Assembly (NCBI RefSeq): GCF_001298445.1
Contig: NZ_CP012036.1
Span: 3,315,351-3,379,350, forward strand
Length of the DNA: 64,000 nt
Source: Nostoc piscinale CENA21
GTDB lineage: Bacteria; Cyanobacteriota; Cyanobacteriia; Cyanobacteriales; Nostocaceae
Direction: 5' to 3'
Shown here: one piece after another, positions 19,980 to 29,059 of the stretch
How the letters are laid out: the number at the start of each line of letters is the position of its first letter
Numbering within the stretch: position 1 is the stretch's first letter
Notes under the pieces: model-generated
Seen by the model: the letters and a program-made list of their open reading frames with translations, nothing else
The model's database searches: none
What the model was told of the DNA's origin: nothing
Program-made: the position numbers and the translations under genes

Positions 19980-21443
19980 TTAACTAATAACCTGATCAAC
20001 ACCAGCGAGTACAACCTGCTGTGTTTGTGGCAATAAACGCTTCACACCTTGGTTAACAAAACCTTGCAGAAAAGCCATCTGCTGATTTTGCTGAAATACC
20101 TTTTGTAATGTTTGGCGCAATGTGTCGAGATTTAAAGCATTTCCTGAGTTTAATGCGATTTCCTGCTGCTCAAAATACGCTACTAGACTCAATCCTGCAA
20201 TTCTGGTGAGATAAGCAGCACTGACACCTTGCACTAGACCACCAGCAACAAAAGTGATGGCGTTACTCTTAAGGACGGTACTCACAGCTTTTGTCGAAAT
20301 TTCTACTAAACCCAACTTCAGCATCAAACTTCCCATCGTCCCAGCTACAGTTTTTGCCTGTTCTAGAGATAATTTCTGCTGATAGATATTACCTAAATCA
20401 ACGACCATTTGGGCATTTATGGCCGCAGTTGCCAGTATATCTAAGGCGGGTACTGGGTTAGCAAAGGCTGTAGCCGCAGCTATCCATTGATATTGTTCAA
20501 TAATGGGGGTAGCGCGATCGCACCTAATTTGATTCAACCAATTTTTTGCCTCAGCTTTCAGCGCCACAGCTTTTCTCATAGTCGTTGTCCAGACTAACTT
20601 TTGACCTTGCTGTGCTGAAACTGCGTTTAATTGCTGCGTGAGTTGGGTAATATCTGGTGCTGGTTGTTCCATCCATTCTTGTACAGAACCATCAGCTTCA
20701 TGTTTCCGCACTTTGATAGGAACTGGAGATACCGCAGTTGCTACCACATTACCGGGAATTCTTTGTTGTAACGCCAGCAACAAACTAGCACGTTCATCAG
20801 CTAAATACTGGTCTTGTTTGTTAAACACCAGAATTGTAGATTGATTTGCTGCTTTGAATTTTTGTAAGGTTTGGTGTTCTGTTTCCGTTAAGTCACCGTT
20901 GATGAGAAACAACACAACATCAGATTTGGCCACTTCTGCTAAAATTGCTGCGTCTGGCTTGTCAGTTGTTTCCTGAAATAAAGGTGCTGTTTCTTGCAAA
21001 TGCAATTTTGGCTGTTTTTCTTGCCAACCACTAGAATTCAGCACCTGAATTAAACTGCTTTTACCTACGGCTTTACCGCCAGTTACAGCCACTTTAATTT
21101 CTTGTCTGTCTAACTCCAACGACAGGTAAGTTAATTTTTCTCGCAGTGTATTTAGAGAGGTGTGGTTTTCTGCTTCTTGTGCGAGTTGGTTAATGACTGC
21201 TTCAGCTTCGGCGATCGCACTTTCGGCTGTTGCCCGATCTACAGGTGTACAATCTAGTGATTCTAAACTTGCTTTTGGGCGATTTTGCTGCCATAACCAC
21301 AAGCCACCACCAACTGCTAGGGTACTCAATAAACCAAATTCACCTACCTGTACGATGGAATCCTGCCAGCTTTGTAGTATCCACAGGGAAAAGGAAAGTC
21401 CTAATCCTCCCACTAAAATAGGTCGCTCTAACTTCACAACCAT
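19980..21443 (-). CDS. Membrane-associated GTPase with DUF697 domain
   Basis: 487 residues. One or two N-terminal hydrophobic segments (LGLSFSLWILQSW; LLSTLAVGGGLWLW), then a P-loop TGGKAVGKSSLIQVLN, a switch region, VLFLINGDLT and the guanine-specificity motif VFNKQDQ. The C-terminal ~170 residues are helical with hydrophobic stretches typical of DUF697. Such proteins are widespread in cyanobacteria and thought to be inner-membrane or thylakoid-associated GTPases; substrate and role are unknown to me. All G-motifs look intact. Confidence 0.82.
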   Translation of the reverse strand: MVVKLERPILVGGLGLSFSLWILQSWQDSIVQVGEFGLLSTLAVGGGLWLWQQNRPKASLESLDCTPVDRATAESAIAEAEAVINQLAQEAENHTSLNTLREKLTYLSLELDRQEIKVAVTGGKAVGKSSLIQVLNSSGWQEKQPKLHLQETAPLFQETTDKPDAAILAEVAKSDVVLFLINGDLTETEHQTLQKFKAANQSTILVFNKQDQYLADERASLLLALQQRIPGNVVATAVSPVPIKVRKHEADGSVQEWMEQPAPDITQLTQQLNAVSAQQGQKLVWTTTMRKAVALKAEAKNWLNQIRCDRATPIIEQYQWIAAATAFANPVPALDILATAAINAQMVVDLGNIYQQKLSLEQAKTVAGTMGSLMLKLGLVEISTKAVSTVLKSNAITFVAGGLVQGVSAAYLTRIAGLSLVAYFEQQEIALNSGNALNLDTLRQTLQKVFQQNQQMAFLQGFVNQGVKRLLPQTQQVVLAGVDQVIS

Positions 21444-21760
21444 GATTCTCCGCGCTTTTTGGAAGGTTTTATTTCAGAATAGATCAAAACCTTGCTTTGC
21501 GAATCAGACAAGCGAATGTACACAATTTTCTTTACTTACGGTTGCTTGTAAAATTAAATTCCAAGCATTAAGGTATGGCGCAGAACGAGGTTTACGCTGT
21601 CTTTTTTCTGCTTCCACAAGGTGGATTTCGCTACCATATCCTATGAATACATCTAAAGTGAAGACATAATACAGCAGAATTTAGGAATCAGAATTCAGCA
21701 TTCAGTATGATGAATAATATAAAGCCTCCATACCTAACTTTAAGACTTAAATTCTGCACT

Positions 21761-21904
21761 TCAACTTACTTGAGTTTTCCCTACATCAAATACTAAATCT
21801 TAAGGTAAGCGATCGCCAACTGGTCTTAACACTCCCCAACCACGCTTGAGAGCATGAATCACATCTGCTTGCTCTGCTATATCACCTTTGAGCTTTATGT
21901 CCAT
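21761..21904 (-). pseudogene. Remnant of a PD-(D/E)XK endonuclease-like gene
   Basis: From the ATG at 21904 the frame reads MDIKLKGDIAEQADVIHALK then RGWGVLRPVGDRLP and meets TAA (21800-21802). It continues in the same frame as DLVFDVGKTQV before TGA ending at 21761. This matches the start of small cyanobacterial proteins annotated as group I intron-associated PD-(D/E)XK endonuclease family (recalled by pattern), where a residue such as Tyr is expected at the TAA. The catalytic C-terminal part is missing, so this is a decayed fragment. Confidence 0.6.
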
Positions 21905-21917
21905 CAACAAACACCTG

Positions 21918-21967
21918 AAATAAAATAAAACTCTGTAGCTTTCAGACCACAGAGTTTTATTTTATTT
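21918..21967 (-). terminator. Terminator of the initiator tRNA gene
   Basis: A perfect 19-bp inverted repeat: 21918-21936 pairs with 21949-21967 around a 12-nt loop. In the minus-strand transcript the stem ends in a U-rich run. It begins 7 nt after the tRNA 3' end, so it is the obvious terminator for it. It also separates the tRNA from the endonuclease remnant. Confidence 0.8.
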
Positions 21968-21973
21968 TTAATT

Positions 21974-22050
<77 letters not shown>

Positions 22051-22096
22051 TCGCTCTTGACTTTTCTAGTTTAACGCAAAGTCCAGAGTTTGACAA

Positions 22097-23050
22097 CTAT
22101 AACAGCGATAATTCTCCCACAACTTCTAATCGCCTGTATTTGCCGAAGGTCATAAACCTTTCTGCGAGGGTTTCTGCGGCGCTGGGGCTGATCCAACCCA
22201 TTTGTTGCAATAAGTGAATAGCGACAGCATATTTGGCGCGTTTTGCCCCATCCATTACTTTAATTGCGAGTCCCATACCTTCGCCAAGTCTGCCAATACA
22301 CTGTACGCCTTCTGCACCAGCTTTACTGACTACTTCTCCTGGTGCTAAACGCATCAGTTCTGTATCAAATTCGCCATCGCCAGCAACCAAGGCCGGGTGA
22401 TGAATCATCGCCCGGACAATGCGCTCCATATCCAAATTGTTACTTGCGGCCAGAAGCGCATATAAAGATGCCATTTGTCCGAGTTGCATAAGGTAAGTTG
22501 GTGCGCCACAGTCATCATGGGCGCTGATAAATTCCTCCGCAGGCATTCGCAGTAACTCGGCGATTTTCGTCAAAATTAACTGCTGTATGGGGTGCTTGCG
22601 GTCTAAATAGTTATTTACAGGCCAATGGCGTTGCTGGCAAACAGCTAACATCCCGGCGTGCTTACCAGAGCAATTGTATTCTAGGGGACTGCGTTTACCT
22701 TCTGGAATCGGGCATTGAAGAGCAGTTGGATCAACATCAGCACGCCAAAGGATGTTAAATACCTGTCTGACTTGCTCTATTGTGCCTTTATGGGAACTGG
22801 CAATAATTGCTAAATCGCGATCGCTCAGATCGTAGCGTTCTAGGGTACCGGTTGTGGTGACAGCTAATGCTTGAAAAGGTTTAAGCGCGGAACGGACAAA
22901 TGTTGCCGTTTCCGCGTTACCAGCAACAGATAAAACCCTGCCTCTGTCATCGCATACAACAGCTTGGACTACATGGCGTGATTCTATGATGCCTTCCCTG
23001 AGTAACCGGACTTCCAGTACTGTGGCTTGAGTTCGTTTTCCCATTGTCAT
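22097..23050 (-). CDS. L-asparaginase II family (PF06089)
   Basis: 317 residues. Motifs ESRHVVQAVVCDD, VRSALKPFQALA, IASSHKGT, CSGKHAGMLAVCQ and DDCGAPTYLMQL match the thermolabile, Rhizobium-type asparaginase II family, distinct from E. coli AnsA/AnsB. The Ser of RSALKPFQ and the SGKHAGM Lys are in place. Expected reaction: asparagine to aspartate plus ammonia, cytosolic. Start could be the second Met (MGKRTQ). It is downstream of the rsfS/CGLD27 pair but 150 bp away, so probably separately transcribed. Confidence 0.9.
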   Translation of the reverse strand: MTMGKRTQATVLEVRLLREGIIESRHVVQAVVCDDRGRVLSVAGNAETATFVRSALKPFQALAVTTTGTLERYDLSDRDLAIIASSHKGTIEQVRQVFNILWRADVDPTALQCPIPEGKRSPLEYNCSGKHAGMLAVCQQRHWPVNNYLDRKHPIQQLILTKIAELLRMPAEEFISAHDDCGAPTYLMQLGQMASLYALLAASNNLDMERIVRAMIHHPALVAGDGEFDTELMRLAPGEVVSKAGAEGVQCIGRLGEGMGLAIKVMDGAKRAKYAVAIHLLQQMGWISPSAAETLAERFMTFGKYRRLEVVGELSLL

Positions 23051-23203
23051 GGGTTAAAATTTATCTCTTTATTATATTTGTCAATGGTCAATCATCAATG
23101 GTCAAAAGGCTAATTTGAGACTTTATGACTATGGACTTTTGAACGCCAGTGAGCAAGTGGGCATCGCCACCCAACACACTAGCTCCTCTTGACTGTGGAC
23201 TAT

Positions 23204-23704
23204 TTAAAACAAATGCCAAACTATAGTACCAATTAGGTACATTCCCGCCAAGCCAGCAAAGGTAAATTGTAACCGTTGCAGAATTGGCTTAATTTCGTAG
23301 GTGACAATCAAGCGATCGCGAGCCAAAACCTCTTGAGGTTTGATCCAGGTTTGACCATCATACCAGCCGGACTCTTCATAAAATACAGTCTTGCTGTAGA
23401 GGCGATCGCGGACATAACGCCACCCTAAGTACATACGTAATAAAACAAAAATTACTCCCAGACTTGCTCCTGCGGCTCCACACAAGACAAAATGGGCAGC
23501 ATATTTTTGTGGTGGAAAGCTGGCTGCGGCTACAGGGCCAGACAACAGCCAAGAAAAACCCCAAATCCAAGCAATGTTTGTGAGATATTCGCGCCAATTT
23601 AAAGTGCAATCACGAAACAGCCAGGAAGTTTTTAATTCTTCGTACTCATTTAGTGGTTGTTGGTCTGTAGGAACCGGACAATTGGACACCGAAGACCTCA
23701 TCAT
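23204..23704 (-). CDS. CGLD27-like (DUF1230) membrane protein
   Basis: 166 residues. The opening ([20 protein letters not shown]) and the body ([55 protein letters not shown]) are those of the CGLD27/DUF1230 family conserved in cyanobacteria and plastids. Three hydrophobic segments predict a membrane protein, probably thylakoid. In plants and algae CGLD27 has been linked to iron-deficiency and photosynthetic fitness; the cyanobacterial role is unclear. Its start overlaps the rsfS stop by 4 bp, indicating translational coupling. Confidence 0.85.
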   Translation of the reverse strand: MMRSSVSNCPVPTDQQPLNEYEELKTSWLFRDCTLNWREYLTNIAWIWGFSWLLSGPVAAASFPPQKYAAHFVLCGAAGASLGVIFVLLRMYLGWRYVRDRLYSKTVFYEESGWYDGQTWIKPQEVLARDRLIVTYEIKPILQRLQFTFAGLAGMYLIGTIVWHLF

Positions 23705-24162
23705 ATTGGCTTACCCCCACCCTCATCGGCGTTTGGAACGGCAATACGTTCGGCATTGACCCAGAACGCTTCTAAATTATAAAACTCTCGTTCCTTGGGC
23801 ATCATGATATGAACAATTACATCACCGTAATCTTGCAATACCCAACTGCCTTCTGCTTTGCCTTCTGTGCGTAAAGGACGACGTTGCCATTCAGTTTCGA
23901 CTTTATCTTCTATTGCTTGAGCGATCGCCCTGACTTGCACCCTAGAGTAACCAGTCAACATCACAAAATAATCTGCCAGGTAAGATACATCGGCTACTCT
24001 CAGTACCACAATATCTCCTGCTTTGCGATCTGATGCTGCGTCAGCAACAGTTATAGCTAATTGCCCACTCAAATCTTTCATCCCTCCATCTAGGCTTTTG
24101 AGTGGACTGTCTTTCTCCGACACAGACTGTAATGGGAGATTTCCTTGGATATAATCAGACAT
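23701..24162 (-). CDS. rsfS: Ribosome silencing factor RsfS (Iojap)
   Basis: 153 residues. The core domain shows the family text [40 protein letters not shown] and [14 protein letters not shown]. RsfS binds ribosomal protein L14 (uL14) and blocks subunit joining when nutrients are low. The first ~30 residues are a non-conserved extension; an internal Met at MKDLSGQLA is a possible alternative start. Overlap with the CGLD27-like gene shows a two-gene operon, an arrangement I recall in other cyanobacteria. Confidence 0.92.
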   Translation of the reverse strand: MSDYIQGNLPLQSVSEKDSPLKSLDGGMKDLSGQLAITVADAASDRKAGDIVVLRVADVSYLADYFVMLTGYSRVQVRAIAQAIEDKVETEWQRRPLRTEGKAEGSWVLQDYGDVIVHIMMPKEREFYNLEAFWVNAERIAVPNADEGGGKPI

Positions 24163-24886
24163 TAAACCTCAGGTGCTTGATCCCTTTTATTTTATAATTA
24201 CTCACCAACAACAATTGAACAACAACTGTTTTTTTGAATACTAACAAAAAAACATATGTTAATGCTGTTAGTTCAACATGAGCTGTTTGGGATGCAACTA
24301 AAAATCAGACTAAATAGCTCAAAGCTCAAGTCTGATCACCAAATCAAGCAGTAAACTTTTACCAAGAATTGTAGCGAATTATTTCCCCATTAAAATCTTA
24401 GGATATTCCATATTCTATCTCAAGGATGAGTCGGTCATGATTGTGCTAAGTTTTTGATCGCCGACAGCCTCCATCCAGATTTTGTGCTTTGTCATTGGTC
24501 ATGTTGGATCTAAAAAGGACAAGGGACAAATGACTAATGACAGTCTCAACCAGATAATGTGCAGCTTGAAGACGTATTAACAGTAATTCCGCACCTAAAT
24601 TTTTTTGGTAAGTCATTATTGACTTTTAACCATAGTCAGCTTGTAAGAGTTTAGGACTTACGCAAGAACTCTCTCAAACTCTTATAACTTCGTGTCTTTG
24701 CGGTACCTTCGGGAAGCCGCTTGCGCGTCTACGTTTTTTCATAATTTTGCGTAAGTCCTAGAGTCATAATTATGCTCGGCAAATCAGTTATGACTGACGC
24801 ATATCTGTGCAGCAAGACAAAACTCTTTCTCACTCTGCACCCTGCCGCCTGTGGTTTTTATGATAAATCTTTTCCCGGAAACTATA
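24163..24886. other. Intergenic region holding a MITE-like element
   Basis: 724 bp with no credible gene. It contains the inverted-repeat element at 24652-24760; the remainder is AT-rich with no hairpin or ORF I can support. Confidence 0.4.
24652..24760 (-). mobile_element. MITE-like element with perfect 14-bp terminal inverted repeats
   Basis: TAGGACTTACGCAA (24652-24665) and TTGCGTAAGTCCTA (24747-24760) are exact inverted repeats bounding 109 bp with no coding capacity. The interior, read on the minus strand, contains CGTAGACGCGCAAGCGGCTT and GAGTTTGAGAG, both present in the element at 27799-27960 and partly at 61321-61385. It is therefore a member of a dispersed non-autonomous family. No target duplication is clear. 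Confidence 0.75.
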
Positions 24887-26158
24887 TTATACCTCTTGTT
24901 TGGAAACTACTTTAGCTTCAATTACTTGACTATCAGAAGTCACTGATTCAAACAAAGCCTCATAGTGATTTAAGGCTTGATCAAAAGCATACTGCTCCAC
25001 AGCATACTGACGGCTGTTATAGCCCAAAGTTTTTACCTTTTCAGGATGTTTATAAAGCTCTAAGATAGATGCGGCTAAAGCTTGGGCATCTTCTGGCGGA
25101 ACGATAACCCCACCACCACTTTGTCTGATGGCTCTGGCTGCGGTGCCATTTTCGGGAACGGAGGCGACTATTGCTCGGCCACTAGCAAGCAAAACCTGGA
25201 TTTTGGATGGCATATTGAAAGAAATCACATTCTTCTTCTGCACAACTAAACCAACATCAGCCGCTGCCAACATTTGTGGTAGTTCTGCACGCGGTTGAAA
25301 TGGCAGTAATAACACATTATCTGCACCGCATTCTAAACAATACTGTTGTAATCTTTTTAAACCTTTAGCCTCACCCACAATCACAAAAGCAATATCTGTA
25401 ATATCTCGTAATTTCGCTGCCGCCTGAATTACTGTTTCTAAACCTTGAGTGAGCGCAATGTTGCCAGAATATTGAACGACAAACTTACCGTTGAGATTGT
25501 GTGTATTACGGAAGGGATTGTCTTCTTTAGGTAAAGGACGAATGAAGTTGACATCAACCCAGTTAGGAATTTGCTCGATTTTATCCGCTTCTACACCCTT
25601 AGATAGTAAATTTTCGACAAACCCATCAGCAATAACGCTAATTTTTGTAGCTGAATGGTAAGCAAATTTTTCTAACGCAGCAAATACTTTGATGAGTAAT
25701 TTATTTTTCAGTAGTCCAACATGAACTGCTGCTTCTGGTAGGATATCTTGAAGATTTAGTACCACTGGGCAAGCACGTAACCATCCGAGTAAAGCCGCAG
25801 GTACACATACAGGTAGAGATGGTGACGTTGATAAAATTACATCTGGTCGCCATCCGAATAAAGCAGGTAAAAAACTTGTAACAACAAAACTAGCATCAAG
25901 CATTATCCGATCCAACAGATTCGGTTGTGGCCGAATCCAAACATAACTGCGTTGGATTTGAACGCCATTTTTGTACTCATTTAGGTAGAATTTGCCCCGA
26001 TAACCCTCGTAAATTTGGCGTTCAGGATAATTTGGCATGGCGGTGACGACGCGCACTTCATGCCCTCGCTTGGCCAGTCCTTCTGCTAATTCCGTCATCA
26101 ACGGGGCAATACCAATTGGTTCTGGATAGTAGTTGTAGGAGTAAATTAATATCCGCAT
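24887..26158 (-). CDS. WcaI-type glycosyltransferase (GT4-like)
   Basis: 423 residues. N-terminal domain begins MRILIYSYNYYPEPIGIAPL with the donor-side glycine region and GHEVRVVTAMPNYP, as in WcaI-type colanic acid/exopolysaccharide transferases. The C-terminal GT-B domain has VVQYSGNIALTQGLE, FVIVGEAKGLKRL and a terminal E-rich nucleotide-sugar motif region (SGGGVIVPPED). It should add a sugar to a lipid-linked glycan in the cytoplasm. No neighbouring polysaccharide genes; the sugar transferase at 10603 could act in the same pathway but is not linked. Isolated by long spacers on both sides. Confidence 0.85.
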   Translation of the reverse strand: MRILIYSYNYYPEPIGIAPLMTELAEGLAKRGHEVRVVTAMPNYPERQIYEGYRGKFYLNEYKNGVQIQRSYVWIRPQPNLLDRIMLDASFVVTSFLPALFGWRPDVILSTSPSLPVCVPAALLGWLRACPVVLNLQDILPEAAVHVGLLKNKLLIKVFAALEKFAYHSATKISVIADGFVENLLSKGVEADKIEQIPNWVDVNFIRPLPKEDNPFRNTHNLNGKFVVQYSGNIALTQGLETVIQAAAKLRDITDIAFVIVGEAKGLKRLQQYCLECGADNVLLLPFQPRAELPQMLAAADVGLVVQKKNVISFNMPSKIQVLLASGRAIVASVPENGTAARAIRQSGGGVIVPPEDAQALAASILELYKHPEKVKTLGYNSRQYAVEQYAFDQALNHYEALFESVTSDSQVIEAKVVSKQEV

Positions 26159-26720
26159 AAGAAATCAGTCAGAGTCCCTGGCTTTTTGGATAACAATGAT
26201 GTTGTGCTGCATTTTGTTGCACCTGACTTTAATTTTCTCTTTAGTCTCTTTTAATGTCAGTGGTTCATCGTTGAAGATTGAGTAAAATTTGTTGGGAATT
26301 GCGGAGATATTACTTAATAAATTTATTACTTGACTATTTACAGTAACAAGTAAGTAGGCACTGAAAAAATTCAGACTGTTTTTGCAATCAGTAAATAGTT
26401 AAAATATCAAAAATTAATGAATGTAGTAGTCCTACTTCATGTCTGAGCTTTACATAGTTTGGGAATTCTTATTCCAATTTTTCATAAATTCCGAATATAG
26501 TCATGAACACCCCGTTTACAGATATATAAGTTTTTTTCACAAGTCAAATATAATTCCTAGGCTAAGTAATTTATTGAGTTACGTATAAATACTTTATTGG
26601 GAAAATGGTAATTTAATTACTCAAGTGATGTTTTGAAAGTGGCGGGGTATTGTCAGCAAGCTCACAAGGCTTATGCTGAGATTTGTAGAAAACAGTACCT
26701 TGTGAGCGAATGATTAAAGA
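26159..26720. other. Intergenic region with nested inverted repeats
   Basis: 562 bp without a supported ORF. ACTATTTAC (26333-26341) and GTAAATAGT (26391-26399) are perfect inverted repeats that enclose a small hairpin CTGAA/TTCAG (26361-26374). This could be a folded RNA or an AT-rich coincidence. The carbonic anhydrase terminator lies at its right end. Confidence 0.35.
26660..26707 (-). terminator. Hairpin downstream of carbonic anhydrase
   Basis: GCTCACAAGG (26660-26669) and CCTTGTGAGC (26698-26707) form a perfect 10-bp stem with a 28-nt loop, just after the carbonic anhydrase stop (26721). The loop is long and no U-run follows, so it may instead stabilise the mRNA end. Confidence 0.5.
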
Positions 26721-27539
26721 TTAATTTGAGTGGTTTGAACCTCGATAAATTCGCTCTCTTTGCTCTGGAGAAAGACGTGGTATTGGGAAGCGTTCAGATC
26801 CTGCTATTGTAAATTCCTGAGTTTGTGTCACTTCATCTGCTTGAGAACGAATTTCTACATCACAATTGGGAAATGGATTGAGGATGGTATCTTCTGTTTC
26901 TAACTCCGCAATTTGGCTTTGAGGTAAGACGTATGCGTGTTTATGAGGATCGTATGCTAAAACTTCTCCTGACTCAATGTGATAAATCCACGCATAAATT
27001 TTCAGTTGACCTTGGTAAAGCTTGGAGTGAATGACGGGATATGTCCGTAAATTCTCAATTTGTGTGAGAACGTTTTCCGCAATCATAATTTCTAACAATT
27101 CTTCAGACTGATAATGACTGTAGTGGTCTAAAACTAGCCTACGAGTTGCTTCTGCATATTTAAGCCAATCATAAACTAGTGGTAAATCCTCTCGCAGACT
27201 CTGTAATTTCAGGAGTCCTTTCATCGCACCGCAATGAGAGTGACCACAGATAATAATTTGCTGAATTCCTAAAGCTTGAACTGCATATTCAATAGTTGCA
27301 CCTTCACCACCATTAGTTGCCCCGTAAGGAGGAATAATATTACCTGCATTGCGGATAACGAATAATTCACCAACTTGCGCTTGTGTAATGAGATTTGGGT
27401 CAAGACGTGAATCGGAACAAGTGATAAACAATACTCTAGGTTTTTGACCATGTGAGAGTTGCTCAAACAATTCTTGGTGCGTTGAAAAATAACTAGATTT
27501 AAATTCACGCAGACCTTTAATTAATTTTTTCATTACCAA
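26721..27539 (-). CDS. ccaA: Beta-carbonic anhydrase with C-terminal extension (CcaA/IcfA type)
   Basis: 272 residues. Zinc ligands are in TCSDSRLDPN (Cys, Asp/Arg pair) and ICGHSHCGAMKG (His, Cys); RNAGNIIPP is also canonical. Beyond the catalytic domain is a ~70-residue tail ending in RFPIPRLSPEQRERIYRG, the type of extension found in carboxysomal CcaA, where it aids packaging through CcmM. Reaction: CO2 hydration, here probably bicarbonate dehydration inside the carboxysome. The start may be the second Met-Lys (MKKLIKGL). The catalytic call is firm; the carboxysomal subtype is inferred from the tail. Confidence 0.88.
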   Translation of the reverse strand: MVMKKLIKGLREFKSSYFSTHQELFEQLSHGQKPRVLFITCSDSRLDPNLITQAQVGELFVIRNAGNIIPPYGATNGGEGATIEYAVQALGIQQIIICGHSHCGAMKGLLKLQSLREDLPLVYDWLKYAEATRRLVLDHYSHYQSEELLEIMIAENVLTQIENLRTYPVIHSKLYQGQLKIYAWIYHIESGEVLAYDPHKHAYVLPQSQIAELETEDTILNPFPNCDVEIRSQADEVTQTQEFTIAGSERFPIPRLSPEQRERIYRGSNHSN

Positions 27540-28077
27540 GTTCCAGAAATATTTGTAGGTGAGTTACTGAATCAAACAATATTCATTGAGGGTGAGATAA
27601 TCTCAAATGTAGACTGATGAGCGTGAGAATTAGCAGGTTTTTGCCAACATTAGGAGCGTCAGCCTTGTTGTTGAGTTAGTGTTACTTTTGCAAAACAGTA
27701 GCAGCTTGCTAATTAAAAATGACTTTTGAGCTTTGAGCAGTCAGAAGCAGTGATAAACGACTTTTATATCATAGGGTAATTTGGTGCTGTAATTATCCGG
27801 ACTTACGCACAGGATACGGAAAATCGTAGACGCGCAAGCGGCTTCCCGGAGGGTACCACTCCAGACGCAGAGAGAAGTTGCGTGCGCGGGTTCCCCGCGT
27901 TGAGCAAACTTCGGGAGTTCACAGAGAAATGAGAGTTTGAGAGGTTTTTTGTTTAAGTTCTAATTATTAAAGAGTTGTCAATATTAACTGATCAATGTGT
28001 GTAGTGATTGCAAAAAATATAACTCGCTAAAAAACTAACTTTGGCAGAGTAATTATGGATGATTGTGAATGCGATAG
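27540..28077. other. Intergenic region holding a MITE-like element
   Basis: 538 bp with no gene I can support. The element at 27799-27960 occupies the middle; the rest is unremarkable AT-rich spacer. Confidence 0.4.
27799..27960 (+). mobile_element. MITE-like element, degenerate right end
   Basis: Starts GGACTTACGCA (27799-27809) like the 24652 element, then shares CGTAGACGCGCAAGCGGCTT and the following CCCG-AGGGTACC text, an internal GCGGGTTCCCCGC stem and GAGAGTTTGAGAG, and ends in a decayed right repeat (TTTAAGTTC). At 162 bp it is longer than the 24652 copy because of extra internal repeat text. Non-coding. Confidence 0.65.
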
Positions 28078-28647
28078 TTATTTTTGAATGACTTCTCCAG
28101 TATTCAGATTCATCACTACAGATGATTTATCTTTATCTAAATTTGCTTCTAAAGGAATGACTACTGTATTATCAATATGATCTGGTTCACCAAATAAACA
28201 GCGACATTGAAACTTGGTAGTCATAATTGGCAGAAAACTGATTTTTGTATTTACCTTGCCACGATAATCGCCGCATTCTGTCGCAGTATCAGGGGGAAAA
28301 CAAGTCTGCTCATAAAGGTAAAAAGTTTTAGAGTAGCCTGGATATTGAATTACTTGCTTGAAATTAAAATCGAAAATTCCCGAAACTGCCCAAATATATA
28401 GTATCAGTAAAAATATTCCAATTGATAATAACAAGTAAAGTGTTAGGAAAATCTTGGTCTTAAATATAGGTACAGGCTGAGGCTGGTTTAAGAATACAAT
28501 GCCTAACACTACAGCGAGTCAGCAAATTCCAAAAAAAATTAAACCTTGAGAAGATTGCCAACTGGGAATAAAAGGTGTGTTGATGACTGCGATCGCTAAA
28601 AATGGAGCTATCAAAATAAATATTAGCAGTGGATTTCGGCGCGTCAT
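28078..28647 (-). pseudogene. Membrane protein gene interrupted by an in-frame TGA
   Basis: From the ATG at 28647 the frame gives MTRRNPLLIFILIAPFLAIA, a first TM, then SSQGLIFFGIC and TGA at 28519-28521. The same frame continues without shift as LAVVLGIVFLNQPQPVP, finishing the second TM, a third TM (IFLTLYLLLSIGIFLLILY) and a Cys-containing extracytoplasmic tail to 28078. A Trp at the stop position (TGG to TGA) would give an uninterrupted 189-residue protein with a normal helix. A GTG at 28509 could restart translation of the last 143 residues. No family recognised. Mutation, sequence error or readthrough are all possible. Confidence 0.6.
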
Positions 28648-28879
28648 AGCTGGATTTTTCCGCCATCATAACCCATTCAAGCAAGCAGTAACTTATGCTT
28701 TGTGTCAGTCATCGTCAAGCAAATAACTGGTGCTGAGAACAAAGCCAAAAATTTTTTGCTGTCTTCCCGGAAAGCAGATAACTGAAGATGTATCTCAATA
28801 CATAGCAAATTTACTATATGTAAGCCAAAAACTAAACTCTCATATTTCCTTCCTTAAATCTATCTTTCCTTCTCTCATT

Positions 28880-28910
28880 ACTGCTCTGGTGATCCTCCAG
28901 GGCAGTTTTA
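28880..28910 (+). terminator. Terminator-like hairpin upstream of the anion permease
   Basis: ACTGCTCTGG (28880-28889) pairs with CCAGGGCAGT (28897-28906), one G-U pair, 7-nt loop, followed by TTTTA. The plus strand has no gene ending here, so it could end a short leader or ncRNA, or act as an attenuator for the permease gene starting 150 bp downstream. Confidence 0.5.
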
Positions 28911-28963
28911 ATTTGATTGGTAGACAGTTAAATCTCTAATGAGATCAGGTGGCTTTTGTAAGT

Positions 28964-29056
28964 ATGACTGCGATCGCCTCCTCTGGTTTAGCTTTATCCT
29001 GGTTCTGGATGCTAGAACTTCAATCTACATCTCTGTTAGCTAGGGCGGGAAAGTAG
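28964..29056 (+). CDS. Possible 30-codon leader ORF
   Basis: ATG at 28964 opens a 30-residue hydrophobic peptide (MTAIASSGLALSWFWMLELQ...) whose TAG at 29054 is 3 bp before the permease ATG, spacing compatible with translational coupling. Its start lies in a HIP1-like GCGATCGC context and no good ribosome site is seen, so it may be chance. Confidence 0.25.
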   Translation: MTAIASSGLALSWFWMLELQSTSLLARAGK

Positions 29057-29059
29057 GCA

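Larger units (their letters stand above)
28648..29059. other. Leader / intergenic region upstream of the anion permease
   Basis: 412 bp between divergent genes. It holds a terminator-like hairpin (28880-28910) and a 30-codon ORF (28964-29056) before the permease start. No other gene seen. Confidence 0.4.

Noticed and set aside
21160..21669. 169-codon plus-strand ORF
   Set aside because: Lies mostly antisense to the DUF697 GTPase start, with low-complexity Cys/Ser-rich composition and no family pattern.
28460..28684. 74-codon minus-strand ORF
   Set aside because: Out of frame with the TM-coding frame of the interrupted membrane gene, which has the better composition.
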